64,000 nucleotides of DNA from Streptomyces aurantiogriseus (lineage in GTDB: Bacteria; Actinomycetota; Actinomycetes; Streptomycetales; Streptomycetaceae), in contig NZ_BMSX01000011.1 of assembly GCF_014649375.1 (NCBI RefSeq), positions 248,001-312,000 of the forward strand, read 5' to 3'. Below are positions 23,850 through 31,981 of the stretch, in pieces (the first letter of the stretch is position 1; each line of letters begins with the position of its first letter). The position numbers and the translations under genes were made by a program. The notes beneath the pieces were generated by a model. The model searched no databases. It had not been told where the DNA came from and saw only the letters and a program-made list of their open reading frames with translations.

Positions 23850-25118
23850 ATGACCACGACACCCACGTCGGAGCAGGTCACGCGTGCCTCGGGCCTGCTC
23901 CCCGCCGACCCCACCCTGCGCCGCGCCTCGCTGCTGACTTTCGTCAACTCCCTCGGCAACGGCCTCTACTTCCCGCTCGGCGTTCTGTACTTCACCCGGA
24001 TCGTCGGTCTCGACACGACCGCCGTCGGCCTCGGGATGACGGGCGCGGGGCTCGTCGGCGTGGCTGCCGGGGTACCCGCGGGGCGGGCGGCGGACCGGTG
24101 GGGCTCCCGCCGCGTGGCCGCGCTGCTGTGGGCCGGCACCGGGGTGGCTACGGCCGCCTACGTGCTGGTGCACTCGTACGCCGGTTTCCTGGTCGCGGTG
24201 GTCTGTGCGACCGGGCTGCAGATGGCCTCGCGCGGGGTGCAGGGCGCGCTGTACGCGGACGTGCTGCCGGCGGCCACGCGGGTGGAGGCGCGGGCGTATC
24301 TGCGGATGGTGACGAACGTGGGCATGGGCGTCGGTGGCGCGTTCGGGGCGATCGCACTTCAACTCGACACCAGGGACGCCTATGTGACGGTGATTCTGCT
24401 GAACGCGCTGTCGTTCGCGGGGCCCGCGTTGCTGATCCCCGGGTTGCCTCTGGCCCCGCACGCCCAGGACCGCCCGCCCCTCTCCGCGGACGCCCCGGCC
24501 GCCGACCGCTGGCGTGCGGTGCGTGACCTGCCGTTCCTGGCGGTGACCGTGCTGAACGCCGTGCTGGTCGTGCAGTACACGCTCTCCGAGGTCGGGCTGC
24601 CGCTGTGGATCGTGGAGCGAACGGAGGCCCCGCGCTGGACGGCGGCCCTGCTGATGATCGTGAACTGTGTGCTGGTGGCCCTGCTCCAGGTCCCGGTCGC
24701 GCGCCGCTTCTCCCACGTCCCCGACGCCGTACGGGCGATGGGCTGGTCGGGTTTGCTGCTGGCCGCCGCCTGCGCGGTCTACGCCCTCTCCGCGGGCCTC
24801 TCCCCCATGTGGGCGGTCTTGGCTCTCACCGCCGGAGCTGTCGTCCACGTCTTCGCCGAGGTCCTCTCGGCGGCCGGTGGCTGGACTCTCGGCTATGCCC
24901 TCGCCGACTCCCGAGCCCACGGCGTCTACCAGGGCGTCTTCGGGGCGGGCATGTCCGCGGGGATGATGGCGGGCCCGGCCCTGGTCACCGTCACCGCGAT
25001 CCAGCACGGCTCGGCGGGCTGGGCGGTGCTGGGTGTGCTGTTCGCGGTGGCAGGGCTCGGGATGGGGCCGGCGGTGCGGTGGGCGGGGCGGGACGGGTGG
25101 CGGGGCGAGAAGGGCTGA
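23850..25118 (+). CDS. MFS transporter
   Basis: The 422-residue protein has about twelve hydrophobic helices and the MFS loop motif GVPAGRAADRWGSRRVAA between helices 2 and 3. The repeat in the second half starts near LPFLAVTVLNAVLVVQYTLS. It probably exports a drug or metabolite by proton antiport. Divergent orientation from the ArsR-like gene suggests regulated efflux. ATG 23850 is chosen over an in-frame GTG twelve bases upstream. Confidence 0.9.
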   Translation: MTTTPTSEQVTRASGLLPADPTLRRASLLTFVNSLGNGLYFPLGVLYFTRIVGLDTTAVGLGMTGAGLVGVAAGVPAGRAADRWGSRRVAALLWAGTGVATAAYVLVHSYAGFLVAVVCATGLQMASRGVQGALYADVLPAATRVEARAYLRMVTNVGMGVGGAFGAIALQLDTRDAYVTVILLNALSFAGPALLIPGLPLAPHAQDRPPLSADAPAADRWRAVRDLPFLAVTVLNAVLVVQYTLSEVGLPLWIVERTEAPRWTAALLMIVNCVLVALLQVPVARRFSHVPDAVRAMGWSGLLLAAACAVYALSAGLSPMWAVLALTAGAVVHVFAEVLSAAGGWTLGYALADSRAHGVYQGVFGAGMSAGMMAGPALVTVTAIQHGSAGWAVLGVLFAVAGLGMGPAVRWAGRDGWRGEKG

Positions 25119-25119
25119 C

Positions 25120-25326
25120 GGGGAGTCCACGAAGCCGCCGGGCGTGCGGCGCTGGGTCGACCTGGCCGACGTAGGGGACTTCGTCGCCCTACGGAAGGGC
25201 GAACTGACCCGTGTCTTCCCGGAGGTGGAACAGCTGCCGGACATCAGCATCGCGCCCTGGTGGCCGCACAGCGTCCTGGACTACCTGCGTCACCCCAGCC
25301 TGTCCGGAGCCGTCCTGACCTCCTGA
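25120..25326 (+). pseudogene. Remnant of a hydrolase-like gene, C-terminal end only
   Basis: Right after the MFS stop the + strand has about 65 codons of protein-like text without a start: VRRWVDLADVGDFVALRKGE, IAPWWPHSVLDYLRHPSLSG, then AVLTS and a stop. This resembles the C-terminal end of Streptomyces alpha/beta-hydrolase or serine-peptidase-like proteins. The rest of the gene is missing, so it is read as a fragment left by deletion. The family is tentative. Confidence 0.5.
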
Positions 25327-25341
25327 CGCACAGCTCCGGAC
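25302..25341. terminator. Inverted repeat between convergent genes
   Basis: GTCCGGAGC (25302-25310) pairs with GCTCCGGAC (25333-25341), a perfect 9-bp stem with a 22-base loop. It sits between the MFS/remnant and the DsbA-like gene, and could terminate both strands. Confidence 0.45.
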
Positions 25342-25348
25342 GCCCCCG

Positions 25349-25972
25349 TCACTCGAACGACAGCCCTCCCACCCGTGTCCGCTTCAGCTCGAAGAAGTCG
25401 GGTTCCACCGCCAGCACCCGGAAGGCGTCGAAGAGTTCGGCCGCCCGGTCGCCGCGGGGGATCGCCCGGAGCACAGGGCCGAACCACACCGTCCCGTCCA
25501 CGTGGATCGTCGGCGTGCCGACGTACCCGCCGGAGTCCGGCTCCGCTCCCGCCTCGTGGCTGCGGCGGACGGCGTCGTCGTACGACGGATCGTGGGCGGC
25601 GGCGCACAGTTCGGCGGGCAGGCCGAGTTCGGCGAGGGAGTCGGCGATCACGGTGTCGAAGTCGTCGAGGCGGCGTTCGTGGATGCGGGTGCCGTACGCG
25701 GTGTACAGGTCGCGCAGGACCTTGTCGCCGTGCTGCGCCGCCGCCGCGACGGCGACCCGTACCGGGCCGATCGACTTGTCGACCAACGCGCGGTACCAGT
25801 CGGGGAGTTCGTTGCCGGTGTTGTGGAGGTAGAGGCTCATCAGCCGGAAGCGGAGGTCGAGCGGACGGTGCCGCTCGACCTCCAGCAGCCAGCGGGAGGT
25901 GATCCAGGCGAACGGGCAGGCGGGGTCGAACCAGAAGTCGACGCGGGTGGGTGAGACGGCTGTGCTGGTCAT
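25349..25972 (-). CDS. DsbA-like thioredoxin-fold protein, mycothiol-dependent nitroreductase (Rv2466c) family
   Basis: The 207-residue protein opens with VDFWFDPACPFAWITSRWLL. CPFA holds the place of the CxxC active site with only the first Cys kept, as in FrnE/Rv2466c-like proteins. YVGTPTIHVDGTVWFGPVL contains the cis-Pro loop of the thioredoxin fold. Rv2466c-type enzymes use mycothiol as reductant. ATG 25972 directly precedes the conserved start; the upstream in-frame extension is non-coding-like. It is convergent with the MFS gene and its remnant. Confidence 0.88.
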   Translation of the reverse strand: MTSTAVSPTRVDFWFDPACPFAWITSRWLLEVERHRPLDLRFRLMSLYLHNTGNELPDWYRALVDKSIGPVRVAVAAAAQHGDKVLRDLYTAYGTRIHERRLDDFDTVIADSLAELGLPAELCAAAHDPSYDDAVRRSHEAGAEPDSGGYVGTPTIHVDGTVWFGPVLRAIPRGDRAAELFDAFRVLAVEPDFFELKRTRVGGLSFE

Positions 25973-26027
25973 GGCGTCGACGCTAGTTCCCGATTGGACC
26001 TCGTTCACGGCCCAATACCGGTCCTTG

Positions 26028-26624
26028 TCAATGGTCCACTCGGGTGCCCTGCCCCGGGTCCCGTCCGCTGGCCGCCAGTGCCCGCTCGAACGCCGGCGCG
26101 TCGGCCGGTACCGGCACCGGGTCGGCGAAGCCGTCGTACTGGCGGTAGAGGTCGCCGTGGCGTTCGACCACGTCGAGGACCAGGCGCGCGGCACCGTCCG
26201 AGACATGGAGCTTCTGGCCGGTGGAGACGGCCACGTCCCAGCCGTGGACCGCCATCTCCTTGATGATCATCGAAGCGAGCTCGGCGGCGGGCAGGGACGC
26301 GGGCCCGAGGTCGACCTCGCCCTCCCAGACGGCCGGGTCGGCCCAGGCGGCGACCGCACGGTCGAGCTGGGCGGCATAGGCCTCGGACCAGTCGGGGTCG
26401 GCGGTGAAGTCGCGGGCGACGAGGTCCTCGGGGAGCTGCTTGCGCAGGGCGCGGTGCTCCAGGCCGTGGGAGGTGTAGAGGACCCAGTGGTTGACCAGGG
26501 CGCGGAGGTTCCAGTCGGTGCAGTGGATCGGGTCGTTCAGCCTGGCCGCCGGGACGCCGCGCGCGACGCGCGCCGCCTCGGCGGCACATTCGGACATGTA
26601 CCGGTGCGTCTCGTCGTACTTCAT
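26028..26624 (-). CDS. TIGR03086-type / mycothiol maleylpyruvate isomerase-like (DinB fold) protein
   Basis: The 198-residue product has the DinB-like four-helix start HRYMSECAAEAARVARGVPA, with metal-ligand-like His in CTDWNLRALVNHWV and in EMAVHGWDVAVSTGQ. This pattern is found in TIGR03086 proteins, actinobacterial thiol-linked metalloproteins of mostly unknown reaction. It lies between two other redox or thiol-related genes on the same strand (the DsbA-like and PanE-like genes), with only 10 bases to the gene upstream of it, so co-transcription is likely. Confidence 0.85.
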   Translation of the reverse strand: MKYDETHRYMSECAAEAARVARGVPAARLNDPIHCTDWNLRALVNHWVLYTSHGLEHRALRKQLPEDLVARDFTADPDWSEAYAAQLDRAVAAWADPAVWEGEVDLGPASLPAAELASMIIKEMAVHGWDVAVSTGQKLHVSDGAARLVLDVVERHGDLYRQYDGFADPVPVPADAPAFERALAASGRDPGQGTRVDH

Positions 26625-26634
26625 GCCCCTCACG

Positions 26635-27672
26635 CTAGGGACGGGCGCCCCGGTCCTCTTGAACAAACGCGACAGCCTCGTCGGCCAGCCGGGTCAGCTC
26701 CCGCAGCGGCAACGAGCCGGGGGCCCTGCGCTCGCGCGCGAACTGGTTCGCGAGCCGCTGCAGGAGTTCGTTCAGCGGGGTCGGTACGCCGTGCAGGCGG
26801 CCGAGGAGGGCGATCTCGCCGTTGAGGTGATCGGCCTCGATGCTGCCGGCGCCCCGGCTGAGGGACTGCCAGGAGGAGCCGCCGCCGCGCGGGACGCCCT
26901 CGAGGGGCACCAGGGTGACTTTGTCGCCCCGGGCGGCCGCCTGCTCCTCGGCGCCCACGTACGCGATCCCGGCGGCGGCGAGGACCGACTCCCCCTCGGC
27001 CCGCACCCTGCGGTACAGCGCGACGGCCTCCTCGCTGTCGACGGGGCCGCTCACCGCCTCCAGGGCGTTGCCCAGGTTGGACAGCAGCTTGGCGTACTGC
27101 CAGCGCGCCACGTCCGGCACGACCGGCGCCTCGAAGTGCGCCTTCTCCAGGTCGGCGGCGATCCGGCGGGCGGTGTCGTCGGTACCGTGCGGGTGGCGGC
27201 CGAGGTGGAGGACGCCGGTGAGCGGGGTGCCGGCGGCGGAGACGACGCCCGGTTCGACGTGGGTGGCGGGCAGCCAGACGCAGACGCCGTAGACGTGCCG
27301 GAAGCGGCGCAGGGCCAGGCGCTGGCTCTCCACTCCGTTCTGTGCGCAGACCAGCGGCAACCGCTCGGCGGCCGTGCCGCCGCCCTCGACCGGGGCCGGC
27401 CCCCACGCCTCGAGCGCGGCCTCACTGTCCTGCGTCTTCACGGCGAGGACGAGGACGTCGTCGGCGCGCAGCGTGCCGAGCGCGTCCGGTCCGTCGACGA
27501 CGGGCAGCCGGAACCTCAGCTCACCCTCCGGCACCCTCAGCCGCAGCCCGCCCTCCCGCAGCGCCGCGTGGTGCGCACCGCGTGCGACCAGTACGACCTC
27601 CTGCCCAGCCTCCGCGAGACGTCCTCCGACGGTTCCGCCGATCGCCCCTGCCCCGATGATGATGTAGCGCAT
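26635..27672 (-). CDS. 2-dehydropantoate 2-reductase family (ApbA/PanE-like) oxidoreductase
   Basis: The 345-residue protein has the N-terminal NADP-binding motif YIIIGAGAIGGTVGGRLAEA, the middle block TLRADDVLVLAVKTQDSEAA, and the C-terminal catalytic Lys region KLLSNLGNALEAVSG. In pantothenate synthesis PanE reduces ketopantoate to pantoate. Many actinobacterial paralogs have other substrates, and no pantothenate genes are nearby, so the exact reaction is open. It is divergent from the aldo/keto reductase. Confidence 0.87.
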   Translation of the reverse strand: MRYIIIGAGAIGGTVGGRLAEAGQEVVLVARGAHHAALREGGLRLRVPEGELRFRLPVVDGPDALGTLRADDVLVLAVKTQDSEAALEAWGPAPVEGGGTAAERLPLVCAQNGVESQRLALRRFRHVYGVCVWLPATHVEPGVVSAAGTPLTGVLHLGRHPHGTDDTARRIAADLEKAHFEAPVVPDVARWQYAKLLSNLGNALEAVSGPVDSEEAVALYRRVRAEGESVLAAAGIAYVGAEEQAAARGDKVTLVPLEGVPRGGGSSWQSLSRGAGSIEADHLNGEIALLGRLHGVPTPLNELLQRLANQFARERRAPGSLPLRELTRLADEAVAFVQEDRGARP

Positions 27673-27710
27673 GGAGCGAGCCTCGCACAGCGGTGTGTAC
27701 GCTGCGTCGG

Positions 27711-28550
27711 ATGATCGGGAAAACGCTCGTCGTGGGCGGTGAGCTGACGGTCCGTCGGCTCGGTTACGGCACCGCCCAGCTCACGGGCCCCGGCTACTGG
27801 GGGCCGCGCGGCGACACCCGGGACGCCGTCGCCGTCCTGCGGCGGGCGGTGGAGCGCGGCGTCACGCTGATCGACACGGCCGACAACTACGGCCCGTCGC
27901 TCGCGGAGGAACTGGTCGCCGAGGCGCTCCACCCCTACCCTCAGGGCCTGTTGATCGCCACGAAGGGCGGGGTCGTCCGGACCGGCGACAGCGCCTGGCA
28001 TGTCGACGGGCGGCCCGACCGGCTGCGCGCGATGTGCGAGGCGAGCCTGCGCCGGCTGCGCCTCGACACCATCGACCTGTACCAGCTGCACCGGCTCGAT
28101 CCGGCCGTCCCGATGGCCGACCAGCTGGGCGCGCTCGACGAGTTGCGCGCCGAGGGCAAGATCCGGCATCTGGGCCTGGACACGGTCACCGCCGAACAGC
28201 TCATGTCCGCAGTCGAGTTGACAGAGATCGCCGCGGTCCAGAACCGCTACAACCTCCTCGACCGCGCGAGCGAACCGCTCCTTCGGCTGTGCGAGGCACG
28301 CGGGATCGCCTTCCTGCCCTGGTTCCCGCTCGGCAACGGGACACTCACGACCGACCCGGTCTGCACGTCGATCGCCGCCGCGCACGGCGCCACCCCGGCC
28401 CAGATCGCCCTGTCCTGGCTGCTGCACCACTCCCCCGTCCTCTGCCCGACGCCCGGCACCGGCACCCTGGCCCACCTGGAGGAGAACCTGGACGCGGCCG
28501 CCGTACACCTCACGGAGGACGAGACGGCCCGGCTGGACGCGCTGGGTTGA
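27711..28550 (+). CDS. Aldo/keto reductase
   Basis: The 279-residue protein is a typical (beta/alpha)8 AKR of the Tas/YajO-like group. Present are RRLGYGTAQLTGPGYWG, the catalytic Asp/Tyr region LIDTADNYGPSLAEELVAEA, the catalytic Lys in IATKGG, and the LRLDTIDLYQLHRLDP strand. The C-terminal NADPH-site region contains PTPGTGTLAHLEENL. It reduces carbonyl compounds with NADPH; the substrate is unknown. ATG 27711 is chosen, as the upstream GTG region is the divergent promoter. Confidence 0.93.
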   Translation: MIGKTLVVGGELTVRRLGYGTAQLTGPGYWGPRGDTRDAVAVLRRAVERGVTLIDTADNYGPSLAEELVAEALHPYPQGLLIATKGGVVRTGDSAWHVDGRPDRLRAMCEASLRRLRLDTIDLYQLHRLDPAVPMADQLGALDELRAEGKIRHLGLDTVTAEQLMSAVELTEIAAVQNRYNLLDRASEPLLRLCEARGIAFLPWFPLGNGTLTTDPVCTSIAAAHGATPAQIALSWLLHHSPVLCPTPGTGTLAHLEENLDAAAVHLTEDETARLDALG

Positions 28551-28574
28551 CCTTGCCCCTGGGGCAGGGCCGTC

Positions 28575-28836
28575 CGGGGGCATGACGACTTCGACCGGTA
28601 CGCCGGCCCGGCTCGGGCAGGTACGGGACGTACTTCGCCGACGGCTTCCACGACGACCACTGGGTCACCGAGTACCAACGGCCCTAAGGCAGCCGGCGGT
28701 TGGCGGACGCGCAGGTGTCCGCCGACTTCTACGGGTGGGGGCTCTCCCCCGTCGACCGCTACGGCTCGCTCACCGAGGACGACGTCGACGCGCTCGGCGG
28801 AGACGACCTCCACGGCCTGCGGAAGGTCACCCTTGC
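28575..28836 (+). pseudogene. Decayed transglutaminase-like gene
   Basis: The region between the aldo/keto reductase and the DUF1697 gene reads as protein only after repair. HDDFDRYAGPARAGTG is in one frame, then RYGTYFADGFHDDHWVTEYQ RP in another, then an in-frame TAA, then RRLADAQVSADFYGWGLSP and DRYGSLTEDDVDALGG. The GTYF...DHWVTEY block recalls the core of bacterial transglutaminase-like proteins, whose catalytic His lies in DHWV. At least one frameshift and one stop codon break it, and the N-terminus is missing. Confidence 0.6.
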
Positions 28837-29375
28837 GTCATCTCCACCAGCTTGACCACGGTGTTCCAGTTGCGGGTGGTGGCGATCAGCCCCTTGTTCA
28901 CCCGCGGCTTGGAGAGCTGTTCGGCGAGCTTGGAGCGGCCCAGGCCGTCGGGGGCGTACAGGTACAGGGCACGGTCGCCGAGCCGGAACTCCTCGGGGAG
29001 GTGCGCGGCCTGGTCGATCCCGGCGAAGCGGTCGGGGTCGACGGGGACGGAGAAGTAGGTGACGTGGAGCTGCTTGGCCTCCAGGTCGGCGGCAGGGAAC
29101 GGGCAGGCCTCGGCGATCGCCTTCAGATAGGCGTGGTCGCGGACGATCACGTCGACCGAGAAGCCGAACTGCTTCTCGATCGCCCGCGTGATCTCCCCGG
29201 CGAGGCCGTCCTCGTCGCCGTGGTCGCAGGAGAAGACGGCCTGGCCGCTCTGCAGGTAGGTGCGCACGTCGCCGTGTCCGAGGCCCTCCAGGAGAGTGCG
29301 CAGGACGGCCATGGGGACCTTCTTGGCGCCGCCCACGTTGATACCGCGCAGCAGCGCCGCGTACGTCGTCGTCAT
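28827..29375 (-). CDS. DUF1697 family protein
   Basis: The 182-residue protein has the complete DUF1697 pattern: YAALLRGINVGGAKKVPMAV at the start, DVRTYLQSGQAVFSCDHG in the middle, and a C-terminal LSKPRVNKGLIATTRNWNTV. The family has no known biochemical role. The in-frame ATG at 29375 is preferred to a GTG two codons upstream. It overlaps the remnant of the transglutaminase-like gene on the other strand by about ten bases. Confidence 0.92.
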   Translation of the reverse strand: MTTTYAALLRGINVGGAKKVPMAVLRTLLEGLGHGDVRTYLQSGQAVFSCDHGDEDGLAGEITRAIEKQFGFSVDVIVRDHAYLKAIAEACPFPAADLEAKQLHVTYFSVPVDPDRFAGIDQAAHLPEEFRLGDRALYLYAPDGLGRSKLAEQLSKPRVNKGLIATTRNWNTVVKLVEMTQG

Positions 29376-29682
29376 GTGCACACAGTAGGGCGGCCGTCGT
29401 GACCCGGGGAGGTGGGCATGGCGGCCGCGGTCGCCGGGTGCGCGGACCGGGGCTGCGGACCTGACGCCTCCGCTTTTCCCTGATCATCGCCCCCGAGATC
29501 CTCGAAATAGATGTAAGGGCCCTCCTCCTCCCCAGCGGTGAGACGGCGGGGTCCGAGGGGAGGACCCGGGCGCCCGAGGGTTCACCGGGCAGCACGACGA
29601 GATGGCTTTATGCGACCCATACCTTCGAAGCGAAAGGTGGCGGCAGGGGGTCGCCACCGCACCTCAAGGGGGCAAGCCCGTC
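29376..29682. other. Intergenic region upstream of the MMPL gene
   Basis: This 307-base divergent gap holds no convincing gene. An inverted repeat GGGTCC-7-GGACCC at 29549-29567 lies about 115 bases before the MMPL start and could be an operator. The MMPL frame remains open back to 29602 without a good ribosome site. Confidence 0.5.
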
Positions 29683-31929
29683 ATGGGGAACGGAGATTCG
29701 CGGGTGCGGGGCATCGCCGCGCGGGCCGGCGGCTGGAGTGCCCGGCACCGCTGGGCGGCCGTCGGCATCTGGATGCTGTTCGTCGTCCTGGCGATGGGGC
29801 TCGGTTCGGCCGCGGGCCGGGTCGACGTCAAGGACAGCGACCAGCTCAAGGGCGAGACACACACCGCGGCCAAGATCATCGAGGACGCGGGGATCGAGGA
29901 GCCCGCGAGCGAGACGGTCCTCGTCCAGGCCAAGGGCGACGGGCTGAAGGCCACGGACGCCGAGTTCCGGCAGGCCGTCGAGGCGGTCATCAAGGCCGTC
30001 GAGGGCACCGGCAAGGTTACCGACGTCACCTCGCCGTACGACACGCAGACCATCTCCGAGGACGGTCGCAGCGCGCTGGTTCAGTTCGACATGACCGGTG
30101 ACTCCGACACCGCGGGTGAGCGGGTGGAGCCGGTCCTGAAGGCCGTCGAGGGCGTGCAGAAGAACCACGAGTCGCTGCGGATCGAGGAGATCGGCGGCGC
30201 CAGCATGATGAAGACGTTCGACGACGCGTTCGGGGACGACTTCCAGAAGGCCGAGTACTCCGCTGTGCCGGTGGCCCTCGGCATTCTGCTCATCGCCTTC
30301 GGCGCGCTGGTGGCGGCGCTGCTGCCGGTACTGCTGGCGATCACCGCGATCATGGCGACGATGGGCCTGATGGGCGTCGTCAGCCACGTCATGCCGATGA
30401 GCGACACCGCCAACTCCGTGATGCTGCTGGTCGGTCTGGCCGTCGGCGTCGACTACTGCCTGTTCTACCTGCGCCGGGAGCGCGAGGAGCGGGTCGCGGG
30501 CCGGGACGCGCAGACCGCCCTGCGGATCGCCGCCGCCACCAGTGGCCGTGCGATCGTCGTCTCCGGTGTCACGGTGTGCGTGGCCATGGCGGGCATGCTG
30601 TTCACCGGGCTCGCCGAGTTCGAGGCGATGGGCCTGGCCTCGTTGATGGTCGTGGCCGTGGCCATGGTGGGCTCCGTGACCGTGCTGCCCGCGCTGCTGT
30701 CGCTGCTGGGCGAGCGGGTCGAGAAGGGCCGCCTCCCGTTCCTGAAGCGCCGCAGCACCGCCGGCAACAGCGGGAGCCGGTTCTGGTCGGCCGTCCTGAA
30801 GGGTGTGCTCGCCAAGCCCGTCGTCTCCGTCGTGGTCGCGACCGGCGCGCTGCTCGCCATCGCGGCGCCCGCGCTCGGCATGAAGACCCAGCAGCTCACC
30901 CTGGACCAGGAGTTCGGCGACTCGCTGCCCATCGTGCAGACCTACAACCGTCTCAACGAGGCCTTCCCGGGCGGCTCCGAGCCGGCCGAGGTGGTCGTCA
31001 AGGCCGACGACATCAACGCGCCCGAGGTGAAGTCCGCGCTCGCCGACTTCCGTGAACGGGCGATCAGTTCGGGTGCCTCACGCGGCCCGGTCGAGATCAA
31101 GCTGCACGACGACCGGAACATCGCCTTCGTGTACGTCCCACTGGTCGGCGGCTCCGACCTGGACAAGGCGGGCACGAGCCTGGACAAGCTGCGCGACGAC
31201 GTACGGCCCGCCACCCTCGGCAAGGTCGACGGCGTCGAGGCGCCGATCACCGGACAGGTGGCCGGTTCGAAGGACTTCAACGACCAGCTGGCCGGAGCCG
31301 TCGTCCCGGTCTTCGCCTTCGTCGTGGTCTTCGCCTTCGCGCTGATGCTGCTGTCGTTCCGCTCGCTGACGATCGCGCTCACCTCGATCGTGCTGAACCT
31401 GCTCTCGGTGGGCGCCGCCTACGGCATCCTCGTGGCGGTCTTCCAGCACGGCTGGGGCGCGTCCCTGGTGGGCGCGGAGGGCGTCGGCGCCATCATCACC
31501 TGGCTGCCGCTGTTCCTCTTCGTGATCCTGTTCGGCCTGTCGATGGACTACCACGTGTTCGTGGTCTCCCGGATCCGCGAGGCGCGGCTGCGGGGCCGCA
31601 CCACGAAGGACGCGATCACCCACGGCGTGGTCACCACGGCCGGCGTCGTCACCAGCGCCGCGGTCATCATGGTCGCCGTCTTCGCGATCTTCGGCACGCT
31701 GTCCATGCAGTCCATGAAGCAGATGGGCGTGGGCCTGGCCGCCGCGGTCCTGATCGACGCGACGATCATCCGGGGCGTGCTGCTCCCGGCGGTGATGGCC
31801 CTGCTCGGCGAGCGCAACTGGTACCTGCCGAAGTGGCTGAACCGGCTGCCGGACCTTACCCACGACGAGTCGCCCGAGGCGGCCGCGCGGACGACGCGGG
31901 ACGACGAGGGTGAACCCGTGAGGGTCTGA
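29683..31929 (+). CDS. MMPL-family transporter
   Basis: The 748-residue protein has the two-fold RND/MMPL layout. A first helix (HRWAAVGIWMLFVVLAMGLG) is followed by a large external loop, five helices, and then the same arrangement repeated from KPVVSVVVATGALLAIAAPA. The SSD-like helices (MLLVGLAVGVDYCLFYLRR, LFLFVILFGLSMDYHVFVVS) contain the proton-relay GxDY and SMDY motifs. Such proteins export lipids or antibiotics with proton flow. ATG 29683 is chosen for fit with family N-termini. A strong bidirectional hairpin follows the stop. Confidence 0.93.
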   Translation: MGNGDSRVRGIAARAGGWSARHRWAAVGIWMLFVVLAMGLGSAAGRVDVKDSDQLKGETHTAAKIIEDAGIEEPASETVLVQAKGDGLKATDAEFRQAVEAVIKAVEGTGKVTDVTSPYDTQTISEDGRSALVQFDMTGDSDTAGERVEPVLKAVEGVQKNHESLRIEEIGGASMMKTFDDAFGDDFQKAEYSAVPVALGILLIAFGALVAALLPVLLAITAIMATMGLMGVVSHVMPMSDTANSVMLLVGLAVGVDYCLFYLRREREERVAGRDAQTALRIAAATSGRAIVVSGVTVCVAMAGMLFTGLAEFEAMGLASLMVVAVAMVGSVTVLPALLSLLGERVEKGRLPFLKRRSTAGNSGSRFWSAVLKGVLAKPVVSVVVATGALLAIAAPALGMKTQQLTLDQEFGDSLPIVQTYNRLNEAFPGGSEPAEVVVKADDINAPEVKSALADFRERAISSGASRGPVEIKLHDDRNIAFVYVPLVGGSDLDKAGTSLDKLRDDVRPATLGKVDGVEAPITGQVAGSKDFNDQLAGAVVPVFAFVVVFAFALMLLSFRSLTIALTSIVLNLLSVGAAYGILVAVFQHGWGASLVGAEGVGAIITWLPLFLFVILFGLSMDYHVFVVSRIREARLRGRTTKDAITHGVVTTAGVVTSAAVIMVAVFAIFGTLSMQSMKQMGVGLAAAVLIDATIIRGVLLPAVMALLGERNWYLPKWLNRLPDLTHDESPEAAARTTRDDEGEPVRV

Positions 31930-31942
31930 TCCCTCCCGGACC

Positions 31943-31979
31943 GAGGGCCCGTTGACCACCGGGGAGTCAACGGGCCCTC
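31943..31979. terminator. Bidirectional hairpin terminator
   Basis: GAGGGCCCGTTGAC (31943-31956) and GTCAACGGGCCCTC (31966-31979) form a perfect 14-bp stem with a 9-base loop. It lies 13 bases after the MMPL stop and 2 bases from the glycosyltransferase stop on the other strand, so it can serve both genes. Confidence 0.88.
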
Positions 31980-31981
31980 AC

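Noticed and set aside
28582..29058. A 158-codon + strand gene after the aldo/keto reductase
   Set aside because: Its text is Arg-rich and domain-free and antisense to the DUF1697 gene; the protein-like remnant lies in another frame.
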